DNA of 64,000 bases from Nitrospirota bacterium (GTDB taxonomy: Bacteria; Nitrospirota; Thermodesulfovibrionia; UBA6902). Location of the stretch: positions 146,488 to 210,487 of the forward strand of contig JACRMS010000016.1 in the NCBI GenBank assembly GCA_016214845.1. The letters are read 5' to 3'. The position numbers were made by a program, and so were the translations under genes. The notes below the pieces were generated by a model. It made no database searches. It was not told the origin of the DNA and worked only from the letters and a program-made list of their open reading frames with translations. The stretch's first letter is position 1. Each line of letters opens with the position of its first letter. Positions 7,978-16,877 of this stretch are shown one piece after another.

Positions 7978-8691
7978 TTATTTCAGACGGGGGTTTGTGC
8001 CAAGGTGTTTCAATGCTGTATTTATCAGGGAGGCGCTTTGGGCCAATTGATTGTAAGCCTCTTCCTTTGTCATGGCCCTGTTTTCTTTTTTGAGCTTATG
8101 GCCCAGATGCCTTGCCTTATTGGCAATCACCGCGATCTCTTTTGCAAGGTCATCTTCGAAATGGTCGTGCCTGAGATCAACCTGGTACATGAGTCTTTTA
8201 AGCCTGTTAATATTATCCAAAACTTCTCCCCCGATTACGCCGTCATTTTCAGCATGGCGTGTTTTGTTGAAATCATCATAGATGACATTGTGAAGCGGGG
8301 CCGACAGGTCAGTAATATAATGAACGCAAAAATCAATGTGATATTCAGCGTCCTTCTGATGTTTGTTGTATTCCCTCAGAGATGCCAGAATAGCTCCGTA
8401 GAGATGCCCTTCCATATCTTCGGGATTGTTGTACCTTTCTACCTGCTCAAAAACCATCTTCGGCGTCACTTCAACATTCCTGTCATTGTCGAAAAAATGG
8501 TTGTACATCTCAATCTTGCCTGCCTTTACTTTGGTAATATCAGGCCCGACCACAGCATACCACCTGTAATAATCCGCGGCCTTTGCAGCGGCAAGATGAG
8601 TGTTATCATCCCATCCGAATGCAGGATGGATATTGAAAACGATAAGCAAGGAGACGTAAAAAAAGAATAATGTTGTCTTGTTTTTTTTCAT
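7978..8691 (-). CDS. Secreted zinc-dependent phospholipase C / P1-nuclease-like protein
   Basis: About 237 residues from the ATG that begins MKKNKTTLFFF; a GTG seven codons upstream is also possible and neither has a clear ribosome site. A signal peptide ends at PAFG, so the mature protein would start with Trp, as in zinc phospholipase C and S1/P1 nucleases, where the N-terminal residue binds zinc. Further candidate ligands are H in DDNTHLAAAK, DFCVHYITDLSAPLHN and the final NKTRHAEND region. The family is a helical trinuclear-zinc hydrolase; phospholipase versus nuclease cannot be decided. It follows the PilZ gene closely. Confidence 0.7.
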   Translation of the reverse strand: MKKNKTTLFFFYVSLLIVFNIHPAFGWDDNTHLAAAKAADYYRWYAVVGPDITKVKAGKIEMYNHFFDNDRNVEVTPKMVFEQVERYNNPEDMEGHLYGAILASLREYNKHQKDAEYHIDFCVHYITDLSAPLHNVIYDDFNKTRHAENDGVIGGEVLDNINRLKRLMYQVDLRHDHFEDDLAKEIAVIANKARHLGHKLKKENRAMTKEEAYNQLAQSASLINTALKHLGTNPRLK

Positions 8692-8723
8692 TGTAATATT
8701 AAAAAGAGACACGCAGGCACAGG

Positions 8724-9026
8724 CTATTTGTATTCCAGTATCTTGCCTGCAACCACATATTTATTATTTTTAAACTCCGAACGGACGATCTCCGCCCCTG
8801 CCTTCATCGGCTTGAACCTGCTGCTTTTTGTATCAAATAAAATTTCTATCAGCGTTCCCTTTTCCAAATTACGTTCCGTCAGGAATTTGATCCCCGTGTG
8901 GCTCAGATCTTTACAAAATCCGGCATGAGCCTTTCTTTCCCCGGATACGGTATAAGTAAACTCCGTGTTCATTATCATGCGGAAGAAATCGCGCTTCTCA
9001 TTATATTCAGGGCCTAATTTTAAAAT
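8724..9026 (-). CDS. PilZ-domain protein, probable ATT start
   Basis: A small single-domain PilZ protein (c-di-GMP receptor). The RxxxR motif (EKRDFFR) and the DLSHTG motif are both in one frame, but EKRDFFR lies upstream of the first ATG (8978). The frame is closed by TAA two codons before an ATT at 9026-9024, and GGGAGGAG stands 6 nt upstream of that ATT, so ATT is the best start (100 residues). From the ATG the protein would lack the c-di-GMP-binding arginines. It stands between yjbQ and the phospholipase-like gene on the same strand. Confidence 0.75.
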   Translation of the reverse strand: MLKLGPEYNEKRDFFRMIMNTEFTYTVSGERKAHAGFCKDLSHTGIKFLTERNLEKGTLIEILFDTKSSRFKPMKAGAEIVRSEFKNNKYVVAGKILEYK

Positions 9027-9093
9027 GGCTTACTCCTCCCTTCATTCCCCTAAAAATACGATTCGTTATTTTAGCACATCACGTTGAGCAAGC

Positions 9094-9513
9094 TCACTCG
9101 CCGATTATCTTCACCAGCACACGCTTATTTCTCATCCCGTCAAACTCACCGTAAAAGATCTGCTCCCACGGGCCGAAGTCCAGCTTTCCCTTTGTCACGG
9201 CGGCGACAACCTCCCTGCCCATTACCTGGCGTTTCAGGTGCGCATCGCCGTTGTCCTCTCCGGTGTTGTTGTGGCGGTATTGTGAAACAGGTTCATGCGG
9301 AGCGAGCTTTTCAAGCCATACATCATAGTCGAAATGCAGGCCTGATTCATCGTCATTAATAAAGACTGACGCCGTGATGTGCATGGCATTAACCAGCGCC
9401 AATCCCTCTTTGATTCCGCTTTCCTTCAGGCACTCCTCAACCTGCGGGGTAATGTTGATGAACGCGCGCCTTGACGGCACATTGAACCAGAGTTCTTTAC
9501 GATAAGATTTCAT
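9094..9513 (-). CDS. YjbQ/UPF0047 family protein
   Basis: A 139-residue protein; ATG 9513 is chosen because GGGAGGA precedes it and the family N-terminus begins there ([20 protein letters not shown]). It contains the family hallmarks [24 protein letters not shown] and [14 protein letters not shown]. coli YjbQ shows thiamine-phosphate-synthase side activity in vitro, but the physiological role is unsettled. A second member lies at 55157-55555 and differs markedly in the middle (extra residues around [12 protein letters not shown]). Confidence 0.9.
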   Translation of the reverse strand: MKSYRKELWFNVPSRRAFINITPQVEECLKESGIKEGLALVNAMHITASVFINDDESGLHFDYDVWLEKLAPHEPVSQYRHNNTGEDNGDAHLKRQVMGREVVAAVTKGKLDFGPWEQIFYGEFDGMRNKRVLVKIIGE

Positions 9514-9536
9514 GAGTCCTCCCTGTTTTATAAAAA

Positions 9537-9610
9537 TGAAGTTGAGAAGATAAGAAGTTATGAAGTTTAGAAAAGGCGGGGATTCTTTTTCTCCCATCTT
9601 CTCAACTTCA
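9537..9610. repeat. GAAGTTGAGAAGAT inverted repeat
   Basis: Perfect 15-base arms TGAAGTTGAGAAGAT (9537-9551) and its complement (9596-9610), with further related words out to 9626. It sits between cysC-like and yjbQ genes, and the cysC-like stop codon (9625-9627) is at its edge. Confidence 0.85.
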
Positions 9611-9624
9611 CATCTTCGCATCTT

Positions 9625-10140
9625 CTATTCCCCCGTCAGCCTGACGATCCTCTCTGCCGCCTCTTCCGCGGACTCCTTTTCAGCATCGATTATCAATTCA
9701 GGGTCTTCAGGCTCTTCATAGGGGACATTCACGCCCGGCACAGGCGCGCCTGCCTTTCCTTTTTCATATATCTTCTTTGGGGCGCCATGCGTATCGGCCC
9801 TCGTTTTCTCGCGCTCAATGCATAGCTCGACCGGACATTTCAGGTACACTTCAAAAAAATCAGGGATTAATTTCCGGGCAAGCTTACGCCAGAATTTCCT
9901 GCTGCCGGTTGCGTCGATTATCACATTATGGCCGAGGTCGTAAATGGTCTTTGCCGTATAGACAAGCGCCTTGTAAACATACTCCCGTTCTTTGCCGGAA
10001 TATGTGGGCGCAGGCGTTACGATCTTCCTGAGATCGTCAATTCTGAGAATTACCGCGTCTGGAATTTTCTTTTTCAATTCCAGTGCAACCGTGCTCTTCC
10101 CGCTCCCCGGCAACCCGGTAATCCAGATGACCTTTGGCAT
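9625..10140 (-). CDS. Adenylylsulfate kinase-like protein (CysC family)
   Basis: A 171-residue P-loop kinase with Walker A GLPGSGKST (residues 9-17) and a C-terminal part very like APS kinase (YEKGKAGAPVPGVN, PYEEPEDPELIIDAE). APS kinase phosphorylates adenylylsulfate to PAPS. The middle (DDLRKIVTPAPTYSGKERE, DATGSRKFWRKLAR) differs from textbook CysC, so a related nucleotide or adenylyl-group kinase is possible. No ATP sulfurylase or sulfate transporter is nearby. It is the first gene of a minus-strand run leading to yjbQ. Confidence 0.75.
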   Translation of the reverse strand: MPKVIWITGLPGSGKSTVALELKKKIPDAVILRIDDLRKIVTPAPTYSGKEREYVYKALVYTAKTIYDLGHNVIIDATGSRKFWRKLARKLIPDFFEVYLKCPVELCIEREKTRADTHGAPKKIYEKGKAGAPVPGVNVPYEEPEDPELIIDAEKESAEEAAERIVRLTGE

Positions 10141-10264
10141 GTCTTAATTATACAGGATATTCATCAGGGGGCACAGATAACGGGGGCCGTTTCCCTTTCA
10201 CCGCTTTTTTTTGGTGGGGCAATTCGCTATCTATACAAGTTGAAATTTTCGTGATACCATTTTT

Positions 10265-11650
10265 ATGGGCAAGAAAAAAATGGAAGACCGGCACAAGACA
10301 AAGGAGCAACTCATTGAAGAGCTGAACGGACTGCGCCGTCGAATTGCAGCGCTTGAAAACGATGGTGTCATGAGAACAGCTGATGCATTGCGAAAGAACG
10401 AAAAGGACCTGCGCAATATCACATCGAATCTTGCTGAAGGGATCTATGTCCTCAATGAGGAAGGGCGTATTGTTTTCATGAACCCCGAGGCCGAACGGCT
10501 CCTGGGATGGACCATTGATGAATTAAACGAGAAGGGCCCTCATGAGCTTGTCCACTGCTGGAAAGAGGACGGCACGCCCCTGTCCTTTGAAGAATGCAGT
10601 ATGCATAATGTTCTCTCAACAGGCAAGCGATATTCCTCAACCGATGAGGTTTTCCTGCGGAAGGACGGAACGGTTTTCCCGATATCCGTAATTACCAGCC
10701 CGGTTATCGAGGACGGTAAAATTGTCGCTTCGGTAACCGCGTTTCGCGATATCACCGAGCTCAAGAAGATGGAGGAGCAGCTTAAGGCCATCTCCGTGAC
10801 TGACGAATTGACCGGCCTTTTCAACAGGCGCGGTTTCTTCACACTGGCTGAAAAGGAATTCAAACTGGCAAACAGGAACAGGAGGAGGATGTCGCTCCTC
10901 TACCTCGACCTGGACGGCATGAAGAAGATAAACGATGAGCTGGGGCACACGTCCGGGGACCAGGCCTTGACAGACGCCGCAAATATCCTCAGGAAAAGTT
11001 TTCGCGATTCCGATATCATCGGCCGTATTGGCGGAGATGAGTTTGCCGTACTTATCACTGAGGCGTCCGAGTCTGATATTGAGAATGTAATAATAAAAAA
11101 TATCAGGAAAAATCTAATGGCACATAATGAGCATGACAAACGCGGCTACAAACTCCTGCTCAGCATGGGAATGGCGCACTATGACCCGGAAGCCCCGTGC
11201 CCGATGTATGAGTTAATGACACGGGCTGACACGCGGATGTATGAAGATAAAAAGCGCAAAGTGCAGCAGAAAGGAGTCTCGGTGACGTCAAAGCCCGCGC
11301 GAACGGAAAGGCGGGCGTATACTCGTTACCAAAACGGCGATGATTGCCTGGCGCAGCTTGATGATCTGGGGAAGTTTGGAATAAAAGACATAAGCGCCGG
11401 CGGGATATGCCTGAGACCATTCTGCCATTTGCCTGTTAACAGCATCCATGAAATAATAATTTCTTCACCTGCCAATGGCGCAATAACGACAACCGGCGCA
11501 GTGGTCTGGGCCTCATTGAGGGAAGCTGCAAATGACCCGCCCCAGTATGAGGTCGGCCTGAAATTCATCGGCATAAATAGCGCTACAGAAAGATCGGTCA
11601 ACAGTTTCATCAACAAGTTTGCTTCTGAAAAAACCCCGGAAACTAAATAG
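10265..11650 (+). CDS. PAS-GGDEF-PilZ diguanylate cyclase
   Basis: A 461-residue soluble protein. A short coiled coil (about 8-45) is followed by a PAS domain (about 55-175), a GGDEF domain with an intact GGDEF motif at 256-260 and an RDSD inhibitory site five residues before it, then a C-terminal PilZ domain (RRAYTRYQ and DISAGGICL). It should make c-di-GMP and can also bind it at two sites, giving feedback or output control. The 83-bp gap to the following ATPase gene and shared direction suggest a functional link. No membrane segment is seen, so the PAS probably senses a cytoplasmic cue. Confidence 0.92.
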   Translation: MGKKKMEDRHKTKEQLIEELNGLRRRIAALENDGVMRTADALRKNEKDLRNITSNLAEGIYVLNEEGRIVFMNPEAERLLGWTIDELNEKGPHELVHCWKEDGTPLSFEECSMHNVLSTGKRYSSTDEVFLRKDGTVFPISVITSPVIEDGKIVASVTAFRDITELKKMEEQLKAISVTDELTGLFNRRGFFTLAEKEFKLANRNRRRMSLLYLDLDGMKKINDELGHTSGDQALTDAANILRKSFRDSDIIGRIGGDEFAVLITEASESDIENVIIKNIRKNLMAHNEHDKRGYKLLLSMGMAHYDPEAPCPMYELMTRADTRMYEDKKRKVQQKGVSVTSKPARTERRAYTRYQNGDDCLAQLDDLGKFGIKDISAGGICLRPFCHLPVNSIHEIIISSPANGAITTTGAVVWASLREAANDPPQYEVGLKFIGINSATERSVNSFINKFASEKTPETK

Positions 11651-11733
11651 TCCCGGCCCCGGCCCTGTTCCTATATTTAAGTAAAACCGCCTTTTAACCG
11701 ATTATATACGCAGGAGGCGAGGCGCTTTTAAAC

Positions 11734-13461
11734 ATGAAAAGAAGAAAACTTGGAGAGATCCTTGTAGAAGAAGGGTTGATCTCAGACGAACAGCTTGATA
11801 CCGCCCTTATTATTCAGAAGGGGAAGAACAAGAAACTCGGCAAGGTCCTTATTGAGCTTGGCTACATAAATGAGCTGCAGGTAGCTGAAACGCTTACGAA
11901 ACAGCTTTCCCTGCAGATGGTGGACTGCAACGATTACACCCCGACACAAGAGATCTTGTCCCTTGTCCCGAAAGAAATTGCTGAAGCCAAGATAGTGCTG
12001 CCGCTTGAATTGAAGAACAAGAACCTCTTGCTCGCAATGGCCAATCCGCTTGACTGGGAGACCATAGAGGACATTTCTTTTGAGACCGGGCTGAAATTGT
12101 CTGTTGCTATCTCGTCAGAAAACAATATATTGACTGCGATTGAGCGTTTCTACGGCGCTTCGGCTGACACATGGAATTTTCTCAAGGAGCTGCCATCGTA
12201 TGACGAGGTTGAATTTCTTAAACAGGAAGATGCGGAGTCCGATGCCAGGCAGGGAATCAGCTATCAGGACAGCGAGGCCCCCCCTATCGTCAGACTCGTG
12301 TCCATGATTATAGCCGATGCCGTAAATTCCGGTTCAAGCGATATCCATATCGAGCCGCGTGAAACATACGTGCAGGTGCGCTTCAGGATAGACGGCAATC
12401 TGAAAAATATCCATCAATTTGCAAAAAACATCCATGATTCTGTTGTCTCAAGGATAAAGATCATCTCGAACCTCGATATTACAAACAGACGGTTCCCGCA
12501 GGACGGCAGAAGCGCAATGCGCCTCAAGGAAAAAGCCGTTGAGCTCAGGATATCGACATTGCCTTCTGTTCACGGTGAGAAAGTCGTTATCCGGCTGCTT
12601 GACCCGACTACGGGACTGATCCCGCTCAGCAATCTTGGCATTCCTGCTAATATCATCAGACCCGTTATTGACATTGTCAGCCAGCCGCAGGGCATGCTGC
12701 TTGTTACCGGGCCCACCGGCAGCGGGAAGACAACAACACTATATTCCATCCTGCAGCAACTGCGTAACGAGACAAAAAACATAATTACGCTTGAAGACCC
12801 GGTTGAATATAAACTTGCTGATATAACACAGGTCGGAATAAACGACGGTATAGGTTTTTCGTTTGCCAACGCTCTCCGTTCAGTGTTAAGACAAGACCCG
12901 GATATCGTCATGGTCGGAGAGATCAGAGACCTGGATACTGCCGAGATTGGGTCAAGGGCCGCGCTGACAGGCCACCTGGTATTAAGCACCTTACATACCA
13001 ATGACACTATTTCCACAATTACACGGTTGATAGATATAGGACTCAAGCCTTTTCTGGTGACAGCCGCTGTTACGGGCGTTATTGCCCAGAGGCTCATCAG
13101 AAGGATCTGCAGCAACTGCAAAGTCGAGACCCCGGCGCCGGAAGAGCTGACGAGGTTTGAAGTCAAGCATTTAAAGACATATTACAAGGGGGCCGGTTGT
13201 GACAAATGTAATAACACCGGATATAAAGGCCGGGTCGGCGTTTATGAAATGCTGAGAATGGACACAAAACTGAAACGTCTTATCTCAAAGAGTTACACAG
13301 TGGATGAACTGTGGGACGCGGCAAGAAGTTCGGGGACCAAATCACTCTTTGAAGACGCCTGGTCGAAAGTGGAAGAAGGGTTAACGACGGTTGAAGAGGT
13401 AATAGCCAAGATCCCTTATCCCCTCTTTTTAAGTGAAGCGAAAAAAGAGAAGGTAGGATAA
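11734..13461 (+). CDS. Type IV pilus / type II secretion assembly ATPase (PilB/GspE family) with MshEN domain
   Basis: A 575-residue protein. The N-terminal ~130 residues form an MshEN-type domain (KLGEILVEEGLISDEQL, then KLGKVLIELGYINELQV), a fold known to bind c-di-GMP in MshE. The ATPase core has Walker A GPTGSGKTTT at 326-335, the Asp-box (TLEDPVEY), Walker B (DPDIVMVGEIRD), the His box (LVLSTLHTND) and the zinc tetracysteine (CSNC and CDKCNNTG). Such enzymes power pilin polymerisation or pseudopilus assembly. It follows a PAS-GGDEF-PilZ gene. The pilin genes lie 21 kb away. Confidence 0.94.
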   Translation: MKRRKLGEILVEEGLISDEQLDTALIIQKGKNKKLGKVLIELGYINELQVAETLTKQLSLQMVDCNDYTPTQEILSLVPKEIAEAKIVLPLELKNKNLLLAMANPLDWETIEDISFETGLKLSVAISSENNILTAIERFYGASADTWNFLKELPSYDEVEFLKQEDAESDARQGISYQDSEAPPIVRLVSMIIADAVNSGSSDIHIEPRETYVQVRFRIDGNLKNIHQFAKNIHDSVVSRIKIISNLDITNRRFPQDGRSAMRLKEKAVELRISTLPSVHGEKVVIRLLDPTTGLIPLSNLGIPANIIRPVIDIVSQPQGMLLVTGPTGSGKTTTLYSILQQLRNETKNIITLEDPVEYKLADITQVGINDGIGFSFANALRSVLRQDPDIVMVGEIRDLDTAEIGSRAALTGHLVLSTLHTNDTISTITRLIDIGLKPFLVTAAVTGVIAQRLIRRICSNCKVETPAPEELTRFEVKHLKTYYKGAGCDKCNNTGYKGRVGVYEMLRMDTKLKRLISKSYTVDELWDAARSSGTKSLFEDAWSKVEEGLTTVEEVIAKIPYPLFLSEAKKEKVG

Positions 13462-13467
13462 ATAAAA

Positions 13468-15261
13468 TTACATCGTCACCTTTGTAATAACTCCGTGAAG
13501 TTTTTCTGTCGGGAACTCGTAAAATCTTATGAATGTCGGCATCACCCTCTTGATCAGTGAGAAAAATTTCCAGACGGGGTTTTTGGCTGAAATATCTTCG
13601 AGGCCGTAATAGACCGCTCTTTCATCAATACCCGCTTCCCTTAGAATGTCCTCCGCTGAAATAAGCTCCATGTAACCCACCTGGATCTCAAACGACCTTA
13701 TCCCGTTTGCGATGTCTTCCCTGTAAAAGCCGATAACCCCGTAGGGGTCGCTCCTGCTCATGATGGAGATAAAAATATTGTCTTCGTAAACAATGCCGTG
13801 AGAAAACATGGTCTGCGTAATGTAGGGGGGAATGCTTTGGATGTCCCTGATGAGAAAAAGCGCTGTGCCTCTTATCTTCGGGGCCGTCGTATAAGCGTTG
13901 TTGAATTTTTTTATGAACTCTTCAAAAGGCATGAAGTTCATCATCCGGTAAAGCTGCTTCTGCCCCTGCGTGTAAATCAATATCATGGTAAGCGGGACAG
14001 AGCCGATGATCAGGGACCAGTAGCCGCCGTGCGGGATCTTGTAGAAATTGGAAGACAGGTACAGTATGTCCACCCCTGTGATAAACAAAGCCAGAAGCGA
14101 ATACATAGGCATTTTCTTGAGATAGAAGATCCACATCATCATGATCCCGGTGATCGTCATTGTTCCGGTGACGGCGAGGCCGTATGCCGCCGCGAGACGG
14201 CTTGATTGCCCGAACTCCATCATTATGAACAGGACGGCGGCGAGCAAAAACCAGTTCACGGACGCAATGTATATCTGCGATTTTCTCTCGACGGAAGTAT
14301 AGCCGACTTTCAAGGGAGGCATGATGCGTATCGTTATTGCCTGATAAATTATCGAGAACATGCCGCTTATCATTGCCTGCGAAGCGATCACAGTGGCGCT
14401 GATGCTGAGCAGGAGAAACGGGACATAGAAAGTTTCTGAAAAGTGAAACACCATTTCAAAAAGTATGTTTTTGGCTTCGGGATGTTTCAGTAAAAACGCG
14501 CCCTGCCCGAAGTAGTTCAATGCCAGGGCAATAAAAACCCCGCCCCAGGCCTGCCTTATGGGCTTTGCGCCCAGATGTCCCATGTCCGCATAAAGCGCCT
14601 CGCCTCCGGTTGCGCAAAGGATGATCTCTCCAAGCGCGATATATCCCTTCCATCCGTTTTCAATAAGAAAATTGATCCCGTAATAAGGGTTAAGGGCCTT
14701 CAGTATTTCAGGGGCCTCTGACAATGATATTATTCCGGTGGTAAAAAGGGACAAAAACCACACGACCATAACAGGCCCGAATGCGCCTGAGACCTTCTCA
14801 GTCCCTTTGCTCTGTACAACAAAAAGGACTATGGCTATCAGTATTGAAACAAATACTATCGTCCCCTGTGAAGTGTTTTCAAAACCCGGTATCAAAACGG
14901 AGCCTTCCACCGCGCTGAGGATACTGATGGCAGGGGTAATGACCCCGTCGCCTATGAGCAGCGATATTCCCACAAAAGACAGGATGGTTATAAAGACCGC
15001 CTTCTTCTTGTCCTTAATAAGTGGGGCCAGGATCTCCCTGAGCACTATGGTCCCGCCCTCACCCCTGATGCTTAATCCCATAGCGAGCCAGTCGTACTGA
15101 ATGAAGACCAGGATTATCATGGTCCAGAAGATCAGCGACATGACGCCCATAATATTTTCAGCGGTGGGCTGAAGGAGGAGGAAGACTACCGTAACAGTAT
15201 ATATAGGGCTTGTGCCGATATCGCCGAATACAAGCCCCATCGCTTTAATAATACCTGTCAT
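13468..15261 (-). CDS. kup: Potassium uptake protein Kup
   Basis: A 597-residue protein of the KUP/HAK family: the N-terminus MGLVFGDIGTSPIYTV, about twelve membrane helices (GGEALYADMGHLG, LNYFGQGA and other family stretches visible) and a C-terminal cytoplasmic domain. It imports K+ with H+. Length is slightly below the 620-630 usual, mostly at the N-terminus. It converges on the pilB-like gene with a 6-nt gap. Confidence 0.95.
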   Translation of the reverse strand: MTGIIKAMGLVFGDIGTSPIYTVTVVFLLLQPTAENIMGVMSLIFWTMIILVFIQYDWLAMGLSIRGEGGTIVLREILAPLIKDKKKAVFITILSFVGISLLIGDGVITPAISILSAVEGSVLIPGFENTSQGTIVFVSILIAIVLFVVQSKGTEKVSGAFGPVMVVWFLSLFTTGIISLSEAPEILKALNPYYGINFLIENGWKGYIALGEIILCATGGEALYADMGHLGAKPIRQAWGGVFIALALNYFGQGAFLLKHPEAKNILFEMVFHFSETFYVPFLLLSISATVIASQAMISGMFSIIYQAITIRIMPPLKVGYTSVERKSQIYIASVNWFLLAAVLFIMMEFGQSSRLAAAYGLAVTGTMTITGIMMMWIFYLKKMPMYSLLALFITGVDILYLSSNFYKIPHGGYWSLIIGSVPLTMILIYTQGQKQLYRMMNFMPFEEFIKKFNNAYTTAPKIRGTALFLIRDIQSIPPYITQTMFSHGIVYEDNIFISIMSRSDPYGVIGFYREDIANGIRSFEIQVGYMELISAEDILREAGIDERAVYYGLEDISAKNPVWKFFSLIKRVMPTFIRFYEFPTEKLHGVITKVTM

Positions 15262-15351
15262 CGCGAAAACCCTATTAAGATCCTACTCATATTTTTAAAA
15301 TTTGAAAACTATATATCATACGTCAGGTTTGTTGATGAAAGCAACGAAATG

Positions 15352-15879
15352 TTACCGCGGATTTTTCTTGAAAAGCTCCCTCGCCTTTTTAAATATATCA
15401 TGGTACTCTTCTGTCCTGAAATCGGGGTAAGTATACGGCAGGACCTGGTATGATTTGCCTGAGTAGATCAGGGTGACTTCCCCGTATATTCCATTGCCGA
15501 GGTATAACCGGTGGGAATAGTCTTTTGTGGAAACCAGGACGATCTTTGCCGAATCCAAATAGCCCGGGTCAAGGTTTATTCCCCTCCCGCCGCTCTCATT
15601 GAGGCACTGCTTTTCAAGCTCAATTGTCTTTAATTTTATCCCGGAGATGGTCTGCGGGTTTATTAATTTCTCAAAGAAGACAAACTTCCTTTTCAGGTCA
15701 GCGCCCATCTCTTTTTCATAATAAGCGGAGTGCTGCCACTGCCATACGGAGCTTTCGATATCCGAAGGCCCGAAGAGTTCGCGGAGTTTCTCTAAAAGCT
15801 GATCAAAGAGGGAAGCATCCTGTGAAAGCATCCCGACGAATAACTTTACCGGATGCGGGTCCCGAAGTATTTTGCTCAT
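15352..15879 (-). CDS. DUF4416 family protein
   Basis: A 175-residue protein. ATG 15879 is chosen since the family begins with a K-P-V-K-L-F-VG segment (here HPVKLFVGMLSQD) right after it; codons further upstream include repeat sequence and have no family likeness. Conserved stretches include SAYYEKEMGADLKRKFVFFE, NLDPGYL and YPDFRTEEY. Function unknown; the family is common in anaerobic bacteria. It is followed by kup in the same direction after 90 nt. Confidence 0.8.
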   Translation of the reverse strand: MSKILRDPHPVKLFVGMLSQDASLFDQLLEKLRELFGPSDIESSVWQWQHSAYYEKEMGADLKRKFVFFEKLINPQTISGIKLKTIELEKQCLNESGGRGINLDPGYLDSAKIVLVSTKDYSHRLYLGNGIYGEVTLIYSGKSYQVLPYTYPDFRTEEYHDIFKKARELFKKNPR

Positions 15880-15969
15880 ACAGTTGTAATTATAGCAAAC
15901 ATTGCCGATATGATTTTTGGTATGATATGGCAAGGCAATTTGCCTTTCCAATAATTTTATATTTAACAA

Positions 15970-16014
15970 CCACCCCATCCCCTCCTTGCCAGGGAGGGGA
16001 AATAAGGTGAGGTG
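15970..16014. repeat. TCCCCTCC inverted repeat
   Basis: Arms TCCCCTCC (15978-15985) and GGAGGGGA (15993-16000) lie within a longer imperfect CACC/GGTG palindrome. It sits between divergent DUF4416 and terC genes. A related unit with different arms is at 62953-62973. Confidence 0.65.
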
Positions 16015-16053
16015 AAAATCTCCGTAACTCCGCGGTAATCTGCGGCTAAAAAA

Positions 16054-16782
16054 ATGGACTTGGGTTCTTTCGGCAGCATAACATTCGATATCAATTTTCT
16101 TTCCAGTCTCATGAGTATCGTGATAATAGACCTGATACTGGCGGGAGACAATGCCGTGGTGATCGCCATGGCTGTCAGGTCTCTTCCCCACGACCAGAGG
16201 AAGAAAGGGATCCTTTTCGGTTCAGGCGCTGCCGTCCTGCTCAGAGTGATACTGACCTTCTTCGTGGCCCAGCTCCTCCAGGTAAATTACATAAAGCTTA
16301 TGGGCGGCATACTGATCTTATGGATAGCGGTAAAGCTTTTCATGGAAGGCGTGCCTGAGGACAAATCAGGTAAAGAAGCTGCTACTATAACTCAGGCAAT
16401 CAGGATAATCGTCGTTGCCGACATTACAATGGCTACAGACAATATGCTGGCAGTGGGCGGGGCCTCGCACGGCAACCTGTTCCTGCTCCTGTTCGGTCTT
16501 GGTTTAAGTATCCCGTTTATTGTTTTCACGAGCAACCTCCTCTCAAAGCTGATGGACAGGTACCCGGCTATTATCTACATCGGCGCCGCCATTCTCGGGA
16601 AGGTTGGCGGTGAGATGATCATTACGGACCCTGTTATTGTAACCATGCTTAGCCCCGGCAAGGTGATACAATATGCTGTAGAGATCACCTTTGCTGCCGG
16701 AGTCATCGTGGCTGGAAAGCTCTGGATGAAGTGGAAGGTTTCAAGGGAAGAGAAAAGGGACCATGTTCATGAAGACGCTTAA
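16054..16782 (+). CDS. TerC family integral membrane protein (YjbE-like)
   Basis: A 242-residue membrane protein with the two TerC acidic motifs DLILAGDNAVVIAM (about 28-41) and DITMATDNMLAVGG (about 127-140), and seven or so helices. TerC proteins are linked to manganese efflux and metal homeostasis, or to loading metal on exported enzymes. A charged Lys/Glu/His tail ends the protein. The gene stands alone; the next gene starts after a repeat element. Confidence 0.9.
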   Translation: MDLGSFGSITFDINFLSSLMSIVIIDLILAGDNAVVIAMAVRSLPHDQRKKGILFGSGAAVLLRVILTFFVAQLLQVNYIKLMGGILILWIAVKLFMEGVPEDKSGKEAATITQAIRIIVVADITMATDNMLAVGGASHGNLFLLLFGLGLSIPFIVFTSNLLSKLMDRYPAIIYIGAAILGKVGGEMIITDPVIVTMLSPGKVIQYAVEITFAAGVIVAGKLWMKWKVSREEKRDHVHEDA

Positions 16783-16789
16783 CAAATTT

Positions 16790-16859
16790 AATCCGCAGAT
16801 TTCGCAGATTGCACAGATAATAAAAATAAAAATCTGTGTAATCTGTGTAATCTGTGGAT
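16790..16859. repeat. CAGATT-type inverted repeat
   Basis: The left arm ATCCGCAGATTTCGCAGATT is continued by GCACAGAT, and the right arm is built of three ATCTGTG(T/G)-type words (16832-16859). It lies between terC and the cytidylate-kinase-like gene and creates a spurious upstream ATG for the latter. Confidence 0.85.
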
Positions 16860-16877
16860 GGTAATCCAGGAGAAATC

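Noticed and set aside
10540-11616. Long minus-strand frames opposite the PAS-GGDEF-PilZ gene
   Set aside because: They are shadow frames with no family text, while the plus strand encodes clear domains across the whole stretch.
16854-16877. Longer start for the cytidylate-kinase-like gene
   Set aside because: The upstream ATG is part of the CAGATT-type repeat; the AGGAG site and the family N-terminus point to 16878.
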